64,000 nucleotides of DNA, from NCBI GenBank assembly GCA_031296755.1, contig JAUMMZ010000003.1, positions 6,941-70,940 on the forward strand, in the 5' to 3' direction. A program made the translations under genes and the position numbers. This stretch comes from Collinsella sp. Lineage in GTDB: Bacteria > Actinomycetota > Coriobacteriia > Coriobacteriales > Coriobacteriaceae. Of this stretch, positions 7,688-16,154 are shown one piece after another. Each line of letters starts with the position of its first letter. The first letter of the stretch is position 1. A model generated the notes under the pieces. The model was not told the origin of the DNA. It worked only from the letters and a program-made list of their open reading frames with translations, and did not search any database.

Positions 7688-8338
7688 ATGATCAAGGCTG
7701 TTATTTTTGACATGGACGGAACGTTGGTCGATACCGAGCGTTTGGGGATTAAGGCCTGGAAGGCAGGCGCCGCCGAGCTGGGGCTCGCGATTGATGATGC
7801 GCTGATCCATCAGTTTATCGGCCGCACGCTGCCCGATGTCATGGACATCCTTGAGGCGCATTACGGCAGCGGAGAAACCGCTGAGGCGATCTATCATCGC
7901 CACAAGGAGATTCGCGACGAGATGGTCAAGACCGATTTGGAGCTTAAGGCCGGCGCCGCTGAGTGCCTCGACGAGCTGCTGGCGGCGGGCTATCACGTGG
8001 GTCTAGCGACGTCGTCGCGCCTCGCTACGGCCGAGCGCAACCTTAAGATGGTCGGTCTTTTTGACAAGTTTGAGACGGTGACCTGCGGCGAGGACGTCGT
8101 GCACGGCAAGCCCGACCCCGAGATGTATCTGCTTGCTTGCGAGCGCGCGGGCTTTGCCCCCGAGGAATGCGCCGTGGTCGAGGATTCGCGCAACGGCTGC
8201 GTCTCTGGCATCACGGCCGGCTGCCATGTCTTTGCCGTCCCCGACATTGTGCCGCTGCCGCAGAATGTGGTGGATGGCTGCGAGGCCGTGCTCGATACGC
8301 TGTTCGACCTTACGGCGGCGGTCAAGGCCGTGCGCTAG
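7688..8338 (+). CDS. HAD-superfamily phosphatase / beta-phosphoglucomutase-like, copy 2
   Basis: This is the paralogue of the gene at 5693, with the same length of 216 residues, the same VIFDMDGTL nucleophile motif (D8, D10) and the same VVEDSRNG block. Differences cluster between residues 16 and 75, the cap region that selects substrate. The ATG at 7688 corresponds exactly to that of copy 1. It converges with the intact LacI-family gene at 8452-9564, and its promoter region carries the shared palindrome. A sugar-phosphate substrate is likely but unknown. Confidence 0.85.
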   Translation: MIKAVIFDMDGTLVDTERLGIKAWKAGAAELGLAIDDALIHQFIGRTLPDVMDILEAHYGSGETAEAIYHRHKEIRDEMVKTDLELKAGAAECLDELLAAGYHVGLATSSRLATAERNLKMVGLFDKFETVTCGEDVVHGKPDPEMYLLACERAGFAPEECAVVEDSRNGCVSGITAGCHVFAVPDIVPLPQNVVDGCEAVLDTLFDLTAAVKAVR

Positions 8339-8377
8339 ACAGCTGCGGCGTTGAAACGGGCAATTGCCCACATTTAC

Positions 8378-8425
8378 GCTTAAGCATAAGGGGTCCGGCA
8401 ATGGCCGGGCCTCTTATGCTTAAGC
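8378..8425. terminator. Inverted repeat between convergent genes, probable bidirectional terminator
   Basis: Perfect 13-bp arms (GCTTAAGCATAAG and its complement) extend into a GGGGTCCGGC/GCCGGGCC inner stem. The element lies between the ends of the convergent HAD and lacI genes. There is no long T-run. Copy 1 of the module lacks it. Confidence 0.5.
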
Positions 8426-8451
8426 TGCGTTTTGGCATACTGGTCGACGTG

Positions 8452-9564
8452 CTATAGATACGCGCCCAGGTTGATGGCGGTGGCTTCGGCTTGGCTGCTC
8501 GCCTGGGTACTGGCGCGCTCTAAGAGGAACGGCCGCACGAGTTCCTGACGGTTGATGTCCTCGGCGGCTGTGACCTCGGTGACGGTGCGTGCGGCGGAGC
8601 CGATACGGACGCGTTTGGTTTTTGTCGGCGCCTTGTTCTCGATTTGCTCCACGAGCAGCTGCACGCCCTTGCGGCCAATTTCGTAACCCGGCGGTGCCAC
8701 TGTGGTGAGAGGGACCGACCCGCTCCATGCAAGCGGGTTGCCGTCGCAGCCGGCCACGCGAACTTGCTTGGGGACGGAGATGCCTTTGTCGATCAACGCC
8801 GAGATAACACCCGAGGCCAATACGTCGGTTAGGCCGATGACAAAATCCGGACGCTCGTCAGCAGAGCGCTCGGCAATCTGGGCGCCGATGCCGTAGCCGT
8901 CGGCTGCGGTATTCCATTCTCCGGCGTCAATGACCTCAATTTTGATGTCGGGATGAAGGGCGAGGGCCTTATGAATGCCAAGCACGCGCAGGGTGAGCTG
9001 CATAAATGCCGCTCTGCCCACAACGGTGATATGGCGTGCGCCGCGGGCAATGGCGAGCTCGGCGATAATGCGCCCCTGTGCCTCGTTATCGGCGGCCACG
9101 TAGTAACCGGGCTCGGAACAGTGAATGTCCAGATGGACAATCGGCACGGGCATCTTGGTCATGGCGGGGTGCCAATCGGGGGATGCCATGGGCTGAACCA
9201 TGACGCCGGACATCTGCGTGCCCATAAAATAGCGCAGGTAGTGGTCTTCGAGGATGTCGTCGTTATCGGCGTTGGCGATAAGCAGGTCGTAACCGTGCTT
9301 GCGGGCCTCGTTATGGGCGCCGCTGGCAATTTGGAGCGAGAAGCCGTGGTCGAGACGGGGGAGGACCAGGCCAAAGGACTTGGTGGTGCCTCCTGCGAGC
9401 TGGCGGGCGCTTTGGTTGGGCAGGTAGCCAAGGCGATTGATGGTCTCGTTGATGAGTTTGAGGGTCTCGGGGCGCAGCTTTTCGGGATGGTTGAGCGCGT
9501 TGGATACCGTGCCCAGCGAGACCCCTGCCTCGCGCGCGACGTCGCTGATTTTTACCTTTGCCAT
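8452..9564 (-). CDS. LacI-family transcriptional regulator
   Basis: This is a repressor or activator that binds DNA through an N-terminal helix-turn-helix and senses a sugar through a periplasmic-binding-protein-like domain. From the ATG at 9564 (preceded by AAAGGGG) it has 370 residues. The HTH block KISDVAREAGVSLGTVSNAL and the hinge region that follows it are textbook LacI. A longer frame upstream lacks a ribosome site. It converges with the second HAD gene and probably regulates one or both HAD genes through the GTATATA palindromes, which is inference. A collapsed copy survives at 6340-6579. Confidence 0.9.
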   Translation of the reverse strand: MAKVKISDVAREAGVSLGTVSNALNHPEKLRPETLKLINETINRLGYLPNQSARQLAGGTTKSFGLVLPRLDHGFSLQIASGAHNEARKHGYDLLIANADNDDILEDHYLRYFMGTQMSGVMVQPMASPDWHPAMTKMPVPIVHLDIHCSEPGYYVAADNEAQGRIIAELAIARGARHITVVGRAAFMQLTLRVLGIHKALALHPDIKIEVIDAGEWNTAADGYGIGAQIAERSADERPDFVIGLTDVLASGVISALIDKGISVPKQVRVAGCDGNPLAWSGSVPLTTVAPPGYEIGRKGVQLLVEQIENKAPTKTKRVRIGSAARTVTEVTAAEDINRQELVRPFLLERASTQASSQAEATAINLGAYL

Positions 9565-9630
9565 AGCGGCCCCTTTGATGCGTTTCAAGTACAAGCCAGA
9601 TTGTAGCATCGCCCGTCCCTAGGGTGTCAA

Positions 9631-9683
9631 AACCTGCCAATTAGGGACAGGTTTATTTTGGCAGGTTTTATCTGGGGAAACGC
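9631..9683. repeat. REP-like repeat, CCTGCC family, copy 3 (inverted)
   Basis: Same repeat as at 5529, 6585 and 11802, but in the opposite orientation and with AATT in the left loop. It sits in the 329-bp gap between lacI and glmS. Confidence 0.8.
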
Positions 9684-9696
9684 TATTGCCAACGCG

Positions 9697-9731
9697 ACCA
9701 CCACGAAGGGGACAGGCACCTTTGTGGTGGT
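9697..9731. repeat. REP-like palindrome, CCACCAC family, copy 1
   Basis: Arms ACCACCACGAAGG and CCTTTGTGGTGGT enclose GGACAGGCA. A related copy lies at 44731-44769. Confidence 0.7.
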
Positions 9732-9760
9732 TTGGACCGGCTGAACGTGTGTGCATCGGG

Positions 9761-9782
9761 TGGTATCTAAGTTGAGATACCA
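9761..9782. promoter_or_regulatory. Operator-like inverted repeat upstream of glmS
   Basis: TGGTATCT and AGATACCA are perfect 8-bp arms separated by six bases. The spacing and the TGGTAT/ATACCA ends resemble GntR/HutC-type sites, including those of N-acetylglucosamine regulators. A TACAAT hexamer at 9814-9819 may be the -10 box. The assignment is inference. Confidence 0.4.
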
Positions 9783-9893
9783 CTTCTGGTATATCAGCTT
9801 GCGCTTGCGTGAGTACAATACTCGAACGTTATACGTCTCAGCGCCCCTTGTGCGTGGACGTTTTGCAGTCACGCGAGCGAAGGGATTTATCCT

Positions 9894-11741
9894 ATGTGCG
9901 GAATTGTCGGCTACACCGGCTCTGATATTGCAAAGAACATCCTTGTCACGGGCCTTAAGCGTATGGAATATCGCGGCTATGACTCCTCGGGCGTCGCACT
10001 CGAGGTGGGCGAGGGCACGGCGGCTCACCTCGACGTCATTCGCCGCGTGGGCAAGGTCGCGGGCCTGGAGAGCGAACTTACCAATGTCGACAGCGACGCC
10101 ACCTGCGGCATCGGCCACACCCGCTGGGCTACCCACGGCAAGCCCTCCGTTGTCAACGCCCATCCCCACGCCAGCTGCGACGGTCGCATCGCCATCGTCC
10201 ACAACGGCATCATCGAGAACTTCGCCGAGCTGCGTGAGGAGCTGGAGGGCCGCGGCCATCACTTTAAGAGCGAGACCGACACCGAGGTCTTTGCGCACTT
10301 GATCGAAGAGGCCTATGCCGAGACACACGACCTGATGGCTTCTGTGCGCGAGGCCTGCACCCAGGTGGTGGGCGCCTATGGTTTGGCCGCCGTTTCTGTC
10401 GATGAGCCTGGCGTGATCGCCGTGGCCCGCAAGGACTCCCCAATTGTGGTCGGCGTCGGCGAAACCGGCTCCTACGTTGCCTCCGACGTGATCGCGCTTA
10501 TCGATGCCACCCGCGATGTCGTGGTGCTCGAAGACGGTCAGTTTGCCAAGCTTACGCCCGCAGGCGTCGAGTATACCGACGAGGCTGGCAACGTGATTGA
10601 GCCCAAGCTTACCCATATCGACTGGGACCTGGATATGGCCGAAAAGGGCGGTTATCCCGACTTTATGCTCAAGGAGATCCATGAGCAGCCTCGCGTCGTG
10701 CGTGATACCCTGGTGGGCCGCATGACCCCCGCCGGTGAGCTCGATATCGACGAGCTGGGCCTTTCGCTCGAGGAGCTCAACGATATCGACCGCGTGTATG
10801 TGATTGCCTGCGGCACCAGCTACCATGCCGGACTTATCGCCAAGAACCTTATTGAGGGTTGGGCTCGTATTCCTACCGAGGTCGAGGCGGCAAGCGAGTT
10901 CCGCTATCGCAACCCCATCATCACGCCGACGACGCTTGTCGTGGCCGTGTCCCAGTCGGGCGAGACGGCCGACACCCTTGCCGCCATTCGCGATGCACGC
11001 ATCAAGGGCGCCAAGGTCTTTGGCATCACCAACGTGCTGGGCAGCCCGGTGGCGCGCGAGAGCGACGGCGTTATCTACACCAAGGCCAACAAGGAGATTG
11101 CAGTTGCCTCGACCAAGAGCTTCATCGGTCAGGTCGTGAGCCTTACGCTTTTGGCCCTGCTGCTGGCGCAGGTTAAGTACCGTCTGACCACCAAGCAGGC
11201 GCGCATGCTGTTCCGCGAGCTTTCCGATACGGCCGAGCAGATCCAGTGGATCCTGGATACGCAGACCGAGGCCGTGCATGAGGCTGCCCTGCTGTGCAAG
11301 GACGCGCAGTCGGCGCTGTTCGTGGGCCGCGGCATGGGTGCCGCTATTTCCTACGAGGGCGCGCTCAAGCTCAAAGAGGTCAGCTACCTGCACGCCGAGG
11401 CCTACGCCGCCGGTGAGATGAAGCACGGCCCCATCGCCCTGATCGACCCGGGCTTCCCCGTCATCGCCGTGGCAACCAAGAGTGCCACCTACGACAAGAC
11501 CGTGTCGAACCTCATGGAGTGCAAGGCGCGCGGCGCCAAGGTCATCGTCGTTGCCACCGAGGGCGACGGGGAGATCGACAAGATCGCCGACTGCATCATC
11601 CGCGTGCCGGCCGTCCGCGACGTGTTCAGCCCCATCACGGCGAGCGTTCCGCTGCAGCTGCTCGCCCGCGAGGTCGCCATCCTGCGCGGCTGCGATGTTG
11701 ATCAGCCCCGAAACCTCGCTAAGAGCGTGACCGTGGAATAG
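9894..11741 (+). CDS. glmS: Glutamine--fructose-6-phosphate aminotransferase (isomerizing)
   Basis: GlmS makes glucosamine-6-phosphate from fructose-6-phosphate and glutamine, the first committed step to UDP-GlcNAc and peptidoglycan. The 615-residue length is normal. The protein starts MCGIVGY, so the N-terminal nucleophile cysteine C2 is in place after Met removal. The glutaminase domain covers roughly 1-230, with GHTRWATHG and HNGIIEN visible, followed by two SIS sugar-isomerase domains (CGTSYHAG near 303, SQSGETADT near 352) and the conserved ending PRNLAKSVTVE. No glmS ribozyme core is recognisable upstream. An operator-like repeat at 9761 suggests protein-based control. Confidence 0.97.
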   Translation: MCGIVGYTGSDIAKNILVTGLKRMEYRGYDSSGVALEVGEGTAAHLDVIRRVGKVAGLESELTNVDSDATCGIGHTRWATHGKPSVVNAHPHASCDGRIAIVHNGIIENFAELREELEGRGHHFKSETDTEVFAHLIEEAYAETHDLMASVREACTQVVGAYGLAAVSVDEPGVIAVARKDSPIVVGVGETGSYVASDVIALIDATRDVVVLEDGQFAKLTPAGVEYTDEAGNVIEPKLTHIDWDLDMAEKGGYPDFMLKEIHEQPRVVRDTLVGRMTPAGELDIDELGLSLEELNDIDRVYVIACGTSYHAGLIAKNLIEGWARIPTEVEAASEFRYRNPIITPTTLVVAVSQSGETADTLAAIRDARIKGAKVFGITNVLGSPVARESDGVIYTKANKEIAVASTKSFIGQVVSLTLLALLLAQVKYRLTTKQARMLFRELSDTAEQIQWILDTQTEAVHEAALLCKDAQSALFVGRGMGAAISYEGALKLKEVSYLHAEAYAAGEMKHGPIALIDPGFPVIAVATKSATYDKTVSNLMECKARGAKVIVVATEGDGEIDKIADCIIRVPAVRDVFSPITASVPLQLLAREVAILRGCDVDQPRNLAKSVTVE

Positions 11742-11763
11742 TTGGTTCCGCCGTTCTAGCGAC

Positions 11764-11799
11764 CAAGGCCCGGCTCCGTTGCAGCGGAGCCGGGCCTTG
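11764..11799 (+). terminator. Terminator of glmS
   Basis: Perfect 15-bp GC-rich arms (CAAGGCCCGGCTCCG and its complement) enclose a six-base loop and are followed by TTGCATTTG, just after the glmS stop. Confidence 0.8.
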
Positions 11800-11801
11800 T
11801 T

Positions 11802-11854
11802 GCATTTGCCCAGATAAAACCTGCCAAAATGAACCTGTCCCTTTTTGGCAGGTT
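11802..11854. repeat. REP-like repeat, CCTGCC family, copy 4; abuts GntR stop codon
   Basis: Full copy with small changes (TTTGCCCAGATA, AATGAACC). Its end supplies the TAA stop of the minus-strand GntR gene exactly as copy 2 does for larE, and it would act as that gene's terminator. Confidence 0.8.
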
Positions 11855-12584
11855 AGCGGAGCTTGCTGGTCTCGAAGTACTCGGGGAACTGGTCCAGAAC
11901 CTCGGTTTGGTTGCGGAACATCATGTGCAGGTGCTTGCTGACCAAAAAGCTCGCTTCGATGGGGTCGCGACCGGCGATAGCGCGGCGAATCTGCTTGTGC
12001 TCGTTCACGATGTCCTGATTGTCGAGAACCTGCGTGGCGGCGCGCAGCCAGCGGAAGCGCTCCAGGTCGGCATTGGTCTCTTCGAGCCACGACCACACGG
12101 TGCTGCGACATGCGATGCTAAAAATCATGTGATGCATGAGGTTGTCGCTCAAAAAGAAGCCGATGCGATCCTCATCGGCCATGGCCTTTTCCTGCAGCGC
12201 GATGGCGCGGTCGAGCTGCTCGATGCCTGCCGAGGTGGCGCGCGCACAGCACTCCACGATCACCTGCTTTTCCAGATGCTCGCGGATGTAACAGGCACTC
12301 TCGGCAAGGGTGAGGTTGATGGGTGAGACGTAGGTGCCACTCTGGGGCACGGTGCGCACCAGGCCTTCCTGCGCCAAGCGAACCAAAGCTTCGCGCACGG
12401 GCGTGCGACCCATATCCAGGTCATCGCAAAGTTGCTTGACGCCCAGCTTTTCGCCCGGCTTGTAGTCCAGGTAGACGATTTTGCGTCGAATGGTGTGGTA
12501 GGACTGGTCCTGTAGGCTCGTTTCCTGCTCGCCGACGTGCATCGATTCTTCCATAGCGCCTCGCAACTGTTCTATCAAACTCAT
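11853..12584 (-). CDS. GntR-family regulator (FadR/FCD type)
   Basis: This is a cytoplasmic transcription factor with an N-terminal winged helix (residues about 28-95, with GVKQLCDDLDMGRTPVREAL) and a C-terminal all-helical FCD ligand domain with metal-binding-type histidines (HHMIF, HKQIRRAI, SKHLHMM). From the first ATG it has 243 residues. An internal ATG at 12554 has a better ribosome site (GCGAGG), so the protein may be ten residues shorter. Ligands of this family are usually organic acids or sugar acids. It diverges from the YeiH-type exporter at 12748, a plausible target. Confidence 0.88.
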   Translation of the reverse strand: MSLIEQLRGAMEESMHVGEQETSLQDQSYHTIRRKIVYLDYKPGEKLGVKQLCDDLDMGRTPVREALVRLAQEGLVRTVPQSGTYVSPINLTLAESACYIREHLEKQVIVECCARATSAGIEQLDRAIALQEKAMADEDRIGFFLSDNLMHHMIFSIACRSTVWSWLEETNADLERFRWLRAATQVLDNQDIVNEHKQIRRAIAGRDPIEASFLVSKHLHMMFRNQTEVLDQFPEYFETSKLR

Positions 12585-12747
12585 ATGTCAGTTGTTAATT
12601 ATGCCGCGAATCAGCTCTCCGCGGTGGGTAATTCGGCTGTTGCCTGAGAACTATTGCGGCATCTTAGTCTGTGTTTGCGCAAGGCTGCGCTCAATGTTGC
12701 CGTATCATAAGCCGTCGCAAACGTGAAATAGAAAGAAGGAATCCCAT

Positions 12748-13782
12748 ATGCAACTGGCAAATATCGTACGCGAGCGCTGGAAAGGCGTCTTGTTCTGCCT
12801 GATCATCGCTATCCCCGCGACGTTGCTCGGCAAACAGATTGAGGTGGTCGGCGGGCCGGTATTTGCCATCCTCTTTGGCATGGTCCTGGCGCTCGTCTTT
12901 CCCAAGAATCGTCGCGAACCGCTCGCCGCCGGCGTTACCTATACGTCCAAAAAAGTCTTGCAGTACGCGGTTATCCTGCTTGGCTTTGGCATGAACCTCT
13001 CCCAGATCCTGTCCAAGGGCGCCCAGTCGCTGCCGATTATCGTGGCGACAATCTCGACCTCGCTCGTCATCGCCTTTGTGCTCTGCCGCGTTATGAACGT
13101 GCCGGGCAAAATCGCGACGCTTGTGGGTGTGGGTTCGTCGATTTGCGGCGGTTCTGCCATCGCCGCGACCGCACCCGTCATCGATGCCGACGATCGCGAG
13201 ATTGCCCAGGCTATTTCGGTCATCTTCCTGTTTAACGTTATCGCGGCGCTCGTGTTTCCGACGCTCGGCGGCATGCTCGGGCTGACCAACGAGGGCTTTG
13301 GCCTGTTTGCCGGTACCGCCATCAACGACACCTCGTCCGTAACGGCTGCGGCGAGCGCTTGGGACAGCATGCATCCCGGCGCCAATGTGCTCGAGAGCGC
13401 CACGGTGGTCAAGCTCACCAGAACGCTGGCCATTATTCCCATCACGTTGGTTCTCGCATGCTGGCAGATGCATCTGGCGCGCAAGGCCGGCGGTGACGCT
13501 AAGAGCACGTTCTCCCTTAAACGCGCGTTTCCCACGTTTGTGCTGTTCTTTGTGCTGGCGAGCGTGATCACCACGGTGCTTCAGCTTCCCGCGTCCGTTA
13601 CGGCGCCCATCAAGGAGCTGTCGAAGTTCTTTATTGTGATGGCCATGGCGGCTATTGGTTTTAATACCGATATCGTCGAGCTGGTCAAAAAGGGCGGTAA
13701 GCCCATCGCGCTGGGCTTTTGCTGCTGGATTGGCATTGCGTGCATGAGTTTGGGAATGCAGCACGTGCTGGGAATCTGGTAG
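12748..13782 (+). CDS. YeiH-family putative sulfate/anion exporter
   Basis: This integral membrane protein of 344 residues has about ten hydrophobic segments and belongs to the YeiH/YadS family, annotated as putative sulfate exporters. The diagnostic blocks SSICGGSAIAATAPVI (residues 131-146) and GTAINDTSSV (residues 190-199) are present and probably form re-entrant loops. It starts after AGAAAGAAGG. It stands alone and diverges from a GntR regulator. The transported anion is not proven for this family. Confidence 0.85.
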   Translation: MQLANIVRERWKGVLFCLIIAIPATLLGKQIEVVGGPVFAILFGMVLALVFPKNRREPLAAGVTYTSKKVLQYAVILLGFGMNLSQILSKGAQSLPIIVATISTSLVIAFVLCRVMNVPGKIATLVGVGSSICGGSAIAATAPVIDADDREIAQAISVIFLFNVIAALVFPTLGGMLGLTNEGFGLFAGTAINDTSSVTAAASAWDSMHPGANVLESATVVKLTRTLAIIPITLVLACWQMHLARKAGGDAKSTFSLKRAFPTFVLFFVLASVITTVLQLPASVTAPIKELSKFFIVMAMAAIGFNTDIVELVKKGGKPIALGFCCWIGIACMSLGMQHVLGIW

Positions 13783-13834
13783 AGAAGTAGCTTGTTTGCG
13801 TGCTGCGTGCTGGTGAGCGCATTCTCACGGTGGA

Positions 13835-13899
13835 GCGATAGGAGCTCTTGCGGGTATGGCTTGTCCGCAGGTTTATAAGTCCCGAAGAGCTCTTATCGC
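13835..13899. other. Inverted repeat downstream of YeiH gene
   Basis: Arms GCGATAGGAGCTCTT and AAGAGCTCTTATCGC (one mismatch, extended by GGG/CCC) enclose about 25 bases. It may be a terminator, but no T-run follows. Confidence 0.4.
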
Positions 13900-14048
13900 C
13901 CCGCCAGGATGGCGATGCGGGGCAACACCTATACTCGCAGGACGGCGCTTTCTGCCCTATAGTGTTTGGTGAGCAATATCGTTCAATTTTGAAACACTCG
14001 GTCGTGCGATCGGCGGCGGCTGCATGTCGCCGCGGACAGGGGCAAATC

Positions 14049-15266
14049 ATGGATAGCGATGCCAGGCTGAACATCTTGACCGAGGCCCTAGCTGCTGCCG
14101 GGGCCTCGGCATTGACAATCGATGCGCGTGGGGACGTCGCGATCTCGACCATGAATGACGCGGCGCTTGAGCGGGATGTGGCGGCTTTTGTCGCTGAGCG
14201 TCTCGGCCGTATAGGAGACGGCGCGCGTCTGGTTATGGGGCGTGAGGGTGCGCGCCTGAGCCTGACCGTTCGCCCCACCGACAAAGAGAGCGGGGGCCTT
14301 TGGGTCGTCGTGGTCCGCGAGGTGCGCGGTGCCGCGGCGCATGCGGGCATCGAGTGGCTCAACGCCGATGAAGTTGAGGCCCGCTACGAATCGAGCGCGT
14401 ACGGCATCGTTGAGGGTGCCGCTGCGGTGGCTGCACCGGTTGCCGAGAGCTACGCGCGCGGTGTGCCCCTTATGCTCGAGGGCGAGCTGGGAGCGGGTCA
14501 GGTCGAGATCGCCAAGCGCCTCTATCTGGACGGTCCTTTTGCCGATCAGCCCTTTGTTTCCGTCGCGCTCGATGAGCTCACCGAGCGCGGTTGGCGCCAC
14601 GTGCTCAAAAGCGCCGAATCGCCGTTGTTCCAAACAGGGCTGACCCTTTGCATTGAGGGCTGGAACGCGGTTGGCCCCCAGCGCCTCCGCGAGCTGGTCT
14701 CCACGATGGCCGACACCGCGTTGGCGACGCGCTGCCATGTGGTGCTGACGGCGAATGACATCCCGGGCGGCGGCGAAAGTGATCAAGCCGCCTTTGTGAC
14801 CGAGCGCTTCGCCTGTGCGGTGAGCGTGGCGCCGGCAATCGCCGAGCAGGGGGCCGCGTCGACGAAGGTTGCGCGCTATTTGGAATATCTCGCTGATGCA
14901 TTTGGGACGGCAGCGCCCACGCTGTCTGCCGCGGCGACGAAGACGCTCGATGCTTACCGCTGGCCGCGCAATTATCTGCAGCTCCGCGAGGTCTCGGAAC
15001 GACTGTATATATTGGTGGGGACGGGCACGGTGGACCGCGCTGTGGCGGAGGAAGTGCTCGCCCAAGAGGACGTGATTAAGACCGCAACCTTTGGCGCCCC
15101 GACGCTCGAAAGTGACCTGTATATCCTGCGACCGCTGGCCGATACCGAGCGAGATATCGCGCATCTGGTTGTAGACCATCTCCACGGCAACCGAACCCGT
15201 GCGGCGGAGGTGCTGGGCATAAGCCGTACAACGCTGTGGCGCTTGCTGAAGGACGATGACCGCTGA
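14049..15266 (+). CDS. Fis-type HTH regulator with degenerate sigma-54 AAA domain
   Basis: The 405-residue protein has the overall build of an NtrC-type activator: an N-terminal sensory part, a central AAA+-like region (about 145-310) and a C-terminal Fis helix-turn-helix (NRTRAAEVLGISRTTLWRLL). The Walker A region reads EGELGAGQVEIAK, with glutamine where the ATP-binding lysine should be, and I find no GAFTGA loop for contacting sigma-54. It probably acts as an ordinary DNA-binding regulator. The ATG at 14049 has AGGGGC upstream; the frame extends further 5' without support. Targets unknown. Confidence 0.7.
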   Translation: MDSDARLNILTEALAAAGASALTIDARGDVAISTMNDAALERDVAAFVAERLGRIGDGARLVMGREGARLSLTVRPTDKESGGLWVVVVREVRGAAAHAGIEWLNADEVEARYESSAYGIVEGAAAVAAPVAESYARGVPLMLEGELGAGQVEIAKRLYLDGPFADQPFVSVALDELTERGWRHVLKSAESPLFQTGLTLCIEGWNAVGPQRLRELVSTMADTALATRCHVVLTANDIPGGGESDQAAFVTERFACAVSVAPAIAEQGAASTKVARYLEYLADAFGTAAPTLSAAATKTLDAYRWPRNYLQLREVSERLYILVGTGTVDRAVAEEVLAQEDVIKTATFGAPTLESDLYILRPLADTERDIAHLVVDHLHGNRTRAAEVLGISRTTLWRLLKDDDR

Positions 15267-15350
15267 GCGAGGCGCCCGTGACCGCGCGCGACGCGTGTGC
15301 TACAGTCCAAAGCGTTATTGTTTCGATTTGGTTACGGCGTGCGAGGGCAT

Positions 15351-15926
15351 ATGGCTGAGACTTCAAAACCGAGCCGCAGAAGGCGGAGCGCCGCGCCGGT
15401 TAACCGACGCACGACATCGGTGACGTGGGGCAAACACGCCTCGGGGTTTGACGGCTCGTTCAAGCGCACTAAATACGGCTATCCTTCGGCAAGCGCCCGC
15501 TTGGCCATGCAGGCAGAGTCCTCGTTGTGGGGCCGCAAACGCGTGGTGGGCTCAAAGCTCAAGCACGATGGAACGCTCGGTTACATCAGCCGCGGGGCGG
15601 CTCGCCGCAGCGGACTCAATCCGGCTGGTTGGCATCGTTATGTTCCGATCGCGGTCGTCGTTGCAGTGATCGTCATCGCACTCGCTGCGCTTGGCTACGC
15701 CGGCGGTGGCGCCAACTTGGACGCAGTGTTTAAATCGCCCGAGCTCGCGCATGCAGGCACAGAAGTTGTCGAGGGCGCACAGACCCAGACGGGCGTTGCG
15801 CCCCAGCGCGGTATCGTTGCGGCGGCCTCCACCATCGCCGATGCGCAAAAGGACGAAGACAAGCAAGGCGACGACGTCGATGCGAATCAGACGAGCGAAA
15901 CGGCAATAACTCCATCGGCGGGATAA
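15351..15926 (+). CDS. Uncharacterised single-pass membrane protein
   Basis: I do not recognise this 191-residue protein. It has a very basic N-terminus (SRRRRS and several RR pairs), a glycine/serine-rich stretch, one hydrophobic segment at about residues 98-118 (IAVVVAVIVIALAALG), and an acidic, glutamine-rich tail of about 70 residues. By the positive-inside rule the basic part is cytoplasmic and the tail external. The ATG at 15351 follows GAGGG; a longer frame lacks a ribosome site. It follows the Fis-type regulator on the same strand but need not share its operon. Confidence 0.65.
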   Translation: MAETSKPSRRRRSAAPVNRRTTSVTWGKHASGFDGSFKRTKYGYPSASARLAMQAESSLWGRKRVVGSKLKHDGTLGYISRGAARRSGLNPAGWHRYVPIAVVVAVIVIALAALGYAGGGANLDAVFKSPELAHAGTEVVEGAQTQTGVAPQRGIVAAASTIADAQKDEDKQGDDVDANQTSETAITPSAG

Positions 15927-15936
15927 GTTGCGAGTG

Positions 15937-15973
15937 GGGCAGCTAATTTGGGACGGGGCTTTTTTAGCTGCCC
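15937..15973 (+). terminator. Stem-loop downstream of the membrane protein gene
   Basis: GGGCAGCTAA (15937) pairs with TTAGCTGCCC (15964) around a loop that itself ends in a run of T. It lies eleven bases after the stop codon. Confidence 0.5.
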
Positions 15974-16046
15974 AAGACAGTGGCTCATTCGATGTCAGTC
16001 GCCAAAAGCGAGCGAGCCGCATTTGCGCCAAGGTGACGTGAAATGA

Positions 16047-16075
16047 GAGGGCGCTGACCTTCTGGTCGCGCCCTC
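16047..16075 (-). terminator. Stem-loop downstream of the nitroreductase gene
   Basis: Perfect GAGGGCGC/GCGCCCTC arms with an inner GACC/GGTC pair. A second hairpin, CCGCCGTTC-GGTA-GAACGGCGG, lies at 16127-16148 right next to the nitroreductase stop codon. Confidence 0.5.
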
Positions 16076-16154
16076 GAAATTGAACGTCAGATTGGCGTGA
16101 ATGCGGCCCGCGCAGCGTCAACGAGCCCGCCGTTCGGTAGAACGGCGGAACTAA

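Noticed and set aside
9783..9893. glmS ribozyme
   Set aside because: The space before the start codon is too short and the conserved catalytic core is not recognisable.
9627..11426. 599-residue minus-strand open frame opposite glmS
   Set aside because: It is the antisense shadow of a high-GC gene. It has low-complexity His/Gly/Leu/Asp composition, no ribosome site and no recognisable domain.
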